From assembly GCF_014635865.1 (NCBI RefSeq), contig NZ_BMDQ01000001.1:1488001-1552000 (forward strand): a stretch of DNA of 64,000 nucleotides, given 5' to 3'. Below, piece after piece: positions 63,001 through 64,000 of this stretch (its first letter is position 1; each line of letters begins with the position of its first letter). Below the pieces are notes generated by a model. It was not told where the DNA came from. It saw only the letters and a list, made by a program, of their open reading frames with translations, and made no database searches. This DNA comes from Winogradskyella haliclonae (GTDB lineage: Bacteria > Bacteroidota > Bacteroidia > Flavobacteriales > Flavobacteriaceae). The position numbers and the translations under genes are program-made.

Positions 63001-64000
63001 TGGACAGCCAGTAACATTATCGACAACTCTTATAAACACAATTTGAGTAAATTGTACTGTATTAAAAAAGTTGGTTGGGTCTGGTATTGGGTTATTACCT
63101 GATAATGCCTCATTTTGAGTCAGATGATAGGTGACTGTAACGTTTGTAAGCCCATTTAAAATTTCAGCTTCTACTTCAGTTAAATCAAAATTTGCAAAGC
63201 CATCATAATCACTATCACAAGCATCTATGTAATAGTTTTGATCATTTGCAATTTGTGGCGGTGCTAAAACTGTAATATCTAATGTTGTAGTAGTATTACA
63301 TCCCGACTGCACATCAGCGACACTAATAAAAACTTGATCGTTAACAGTATCGTTGACATATGGCATTGGTATAGGATTGGAACCTGCATCTGCATCTGCT
63401 TGAGTATAATGATAGGTTACAACAAGATTACTTTGCCCATTTGTAATACCATCATTTAAATCGTTTAAGTCTATAGTTGTAAACCCATCAATAACTTGAT
63501 CATCGCACACATCTAACGATTGAGGTAATATAGGGTCAGGTATTGGATTGACTATAAGTTGAAATTGATTTATAGCCAAACAACCAGTGTCTATATCAAT
63601 AATGCGAACATAAATAAGTTGTGGGCTTATGACATTTTGATAATTTCCTGAGATTGGGCTTAAATTGTTTTGTGCATCTGGTAGCGACGTATGATATGTG
63701 ATTGCATAATTGCCAGGTGCGACAGAATTTATTGCTTGTTGATCTTTAGAGTTAAGATTAAAAAACGCAACACCATTATTGCCTGGGTCATCGCAGACTT
63801 CCATATTAGTCATTGGCGTAGCACTCTGAGTATTACTTAGGTCTATAGTTATTTCATCTTCAATGGTACAGAAACTGTCGCCAAGAGGTATTGTTATTAC
63901 TAATCGATAGGTACCACTCTGTACAACTTCATAATTGGATTGATTGGCACCACCAATAGGGTTACCATCTAAAAACCAATCATATTGGGCATTAGGGTTA
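60025..64000 (-). CDS. giant repetitive T9SS type B substrate (5' end outside the window)
   Basis: At least 1324 residues; the frame is open to the window end, so the start lies beyond 64000. The visible N-terminal part is an Ig-like segment (YDWFLDGNPIGG). Eleven tandem ~94-residue repeats follow: C-D-D/N-x-x-D-G, then a V-T-Y-H or I-T-F-Y strand, then DA-x5-NPI, then I-x-V-R-V, then C. Two Ig-like domains and a C-terminal T9SS type B sorting domain close the protein (HMTPNNDGDFDTWH, IFDRYGKLLK, SSGWDGTYNG, terminal GHFSLRR). Acidic Asp-rich motifs suggest calcium binding. Probably a cell-surface adhesin or filament. Same repeat type and ending as the downstream gene, so they are likely tandem paralogues. 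Confidence 0.88.
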   Translation of the reverse strand, partial: NPNAQYDWFLDGNPIGGANQSNYEVVQSGTYRLVITIPLGDSFCTIEDEITIDLSNTQSATPMTNMEVCDDPGNNGVAFFNLNSKDQQAINSVAPGNYAITYHTSLPDAQNNLSPISGNYQNVISPQLIYVRIIDIDTGCLAINQFQLIVNPIPDPILPQSLDVCDDQVIDGFTTIDLNDLNDGITNGQSNLVVTYHYTQADADAGSNPIPMPYVNDTVNDQVFISVADVQSGCNTTTTLDITVLAPPQIANDQNYYIDACDSDYDGFANFDLTEVEAEILNGLTNVTVTYHLTQNEALSGNNPIPDPTNFFNTVQFTQIVFIRVVDNVTGCPSIAPIEVHPNLLLTGPDFSDNVLCDTDNDGTEPFNLVNVAGMILGDIPDVTITFYETEDDRDNNNNPIDTSVDYSPPSVPQTLYLTLTSPTCTEVEEVILDLIPVTMFPDLTQQTVCDTDQDLRTTINLSDYDTLITQGQPGYNVVYFETLQDAEDNVNPLPTIYQNTQDSFTVFATITSSATSCRDISSFEILINPAPLTTPPNQIIICDDDQDGFFIVNLEDAIPEITASTNDLIITFHNSIVDAITGNNPIIDPETYNTQTDVITVRIESTLTGCISTENIDITINTLPEFPVISEFRFCENNTDNVGEFLLSSKDNEILNGQTGKEVLYFLSADDANSGNNPIDKSSNFENTSNPQIIHVRVQNITDTSCYGVDSFSLNVGTNPEFNEPSDIFACDDSSNDTFAPIDLIAKAAQISDGITENLEITFYPSEEDFIAGTNAIVEDTYTTVSNPQEIYASIANGSICTSTTSFTVNVIPVPSVTQIDPFEDCDIDYDESIIWDLTEAEINILDIRQNNIVVSYFTSIEDAENDLNVIPDSENFENTSNPQTVFVKVTNTDFNCPVILPIELNVNIPPAFNDFGATEICDNDANSYNLSLIDNIILDDTSNALISYFADEQDAIDNNNPLVDDYTYQSNSDIVYARIEDPSTNCFYIYPFMLVVNDRPIANTPDNLEDCDDDADQQLIFDLETQTSSIIGTQDDTFLLVTYHNSESDAIDNINSITGNYNATNGEIIFARVTNTETQCYSITQFNVVINPLPIVDIGGQTICPENFPLRVDADTGFEDDEYLWSNGEITSEIEITETGTYSVTVTTPSGCTTTSEFDVIISEPANIEVVETVDFSDPNNITITVTGIGDYLFQLDDMEPQTSGFFENVGLGYHTLTIIDRNGCSSVTKEVLVIDAPKHMTPNNDGDFDTWHIVGVETLPGTVVHIFDRYGKLLKQLNHNSSGWDGTYNGNPMPSSDYWWTADVKRGDIEFTATGHFSLRR
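60694..63804 (-). repeat. 11 tandem ~94-residue repeats in the giant surface protein
   Basis: Units start at the motifs VCDDPGNNG, VCDDQVIDG, ACDSDYDG, LCDTDNDG, VCDTDQD, ICDDDQDG, FCENNTDN, ACDDSSND, DCDIDYDE, ICDNDANS and DCDDDADQ. Copies are divergent, so recent expansion is unlikely. Average unit about 94 residues (282 bases). Confidence 0.8.

Noticed and set aside
1..64000. CRISPR arrays, insertion sequences, prophage genes, rRNA operons
   Set aside because: None seen: no regularly spaced identical repeats, no transposase or phage proteins, no rRNA sequence.

Overview
The window is a piece of a Bacteroidota chromosome, almost certainly a member of the Flavobacteriaceae. The evidence is an AT-rich base composition, promoters of the TTTG-N18/19-TAnnTTTG type, an almost complete lack of Shine-Dalgarno sequences (rpsU is the striking exception), tRNA genes that mostly lack an encoded CCA, a PorP/SprF-type outer-membrane protein, and two very large proteins ending in type IX secretion (T9SS) type B sorting domains. 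I cannot name a genus from sequence alone.

Layout. Positions 1-4.4 kb hold an acyl-CoA dehydrogenase, a carboxypeptidase-regulatory-like exported protein, rpsU, a Xer-type recombinase and hpf. Positions 4.5-17.9 kb are the conserved translation/transcription block: tRNA-Thr, -Tyr, -Gly, -Thr, tuf, tRNA-Trp, secE, nusG, rplK, rplA, rplJ, rplL, rpoB, rpoC. Its intergenic gaps contain strong RNA hairpins. Positions 18-24 kb carry DUF3467, a YjdI-like Fe-S protein, prfC, a possible receiver-domain remnant, a PorP/SprF protein, idi-queD-manA, a small conserved protein and a second identical tRNA-Thr.

Positions 24-33.2 kb are mainly minus-strand accessory genes: a DUF4369 lipoprotein, a DUF819 transporter, and a very tight six-gene operon (SPFH protein, three small proteins of which one is DUF4177, DUF1648, and an Arc-like ribbon-helix-helix protein). 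After it come an alpha/beta hydrolase, AlkB, a D-Ala-D-Ala dipeptidase and small membrane proteins. Two orphan transcription units lie here. One has a sigma-54-like promoter, a structured RNA that could also encode a 23-residue aromatic peptide, and a terminator. The other has a phased array of four 15-bp repeats in front of a TATATTTG box and a terminator.

Positions 33.2-42 kb carry three ECF sigma factor loci, each with a putative anti-sigma or membrane partner, plus a DEAD-box helicase and a fasciclin protein. Positions 42-44 kb hold grpE-dnaJ. Positions 44-52 kb form a long co-directional group: ABC-2 exporter, MscS channel, outer-membrane protein, an NtrC-type response regulator lacking its DNA-binding domain, PPK2, an M28 peptidase and a DinB-like protein. 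Positions 52-57.5 kb hold lysA, sucC, DUF1456, a TerB-like protein and uvrB. The last 6.4 kb are two related T9SS substrates, the second with at least 11 tandem ~94-residue repeats and running off the window end.

The best candidates for undescribed biology are the sigma-54-like orphan RNA/peptide unit (about 28.72-28.85 kb), the phased repeat array (29.92-30.01 kb), and the SPFH/ribbon-helix-helix operon with an 11-bp-phased GATAT operator candidate.
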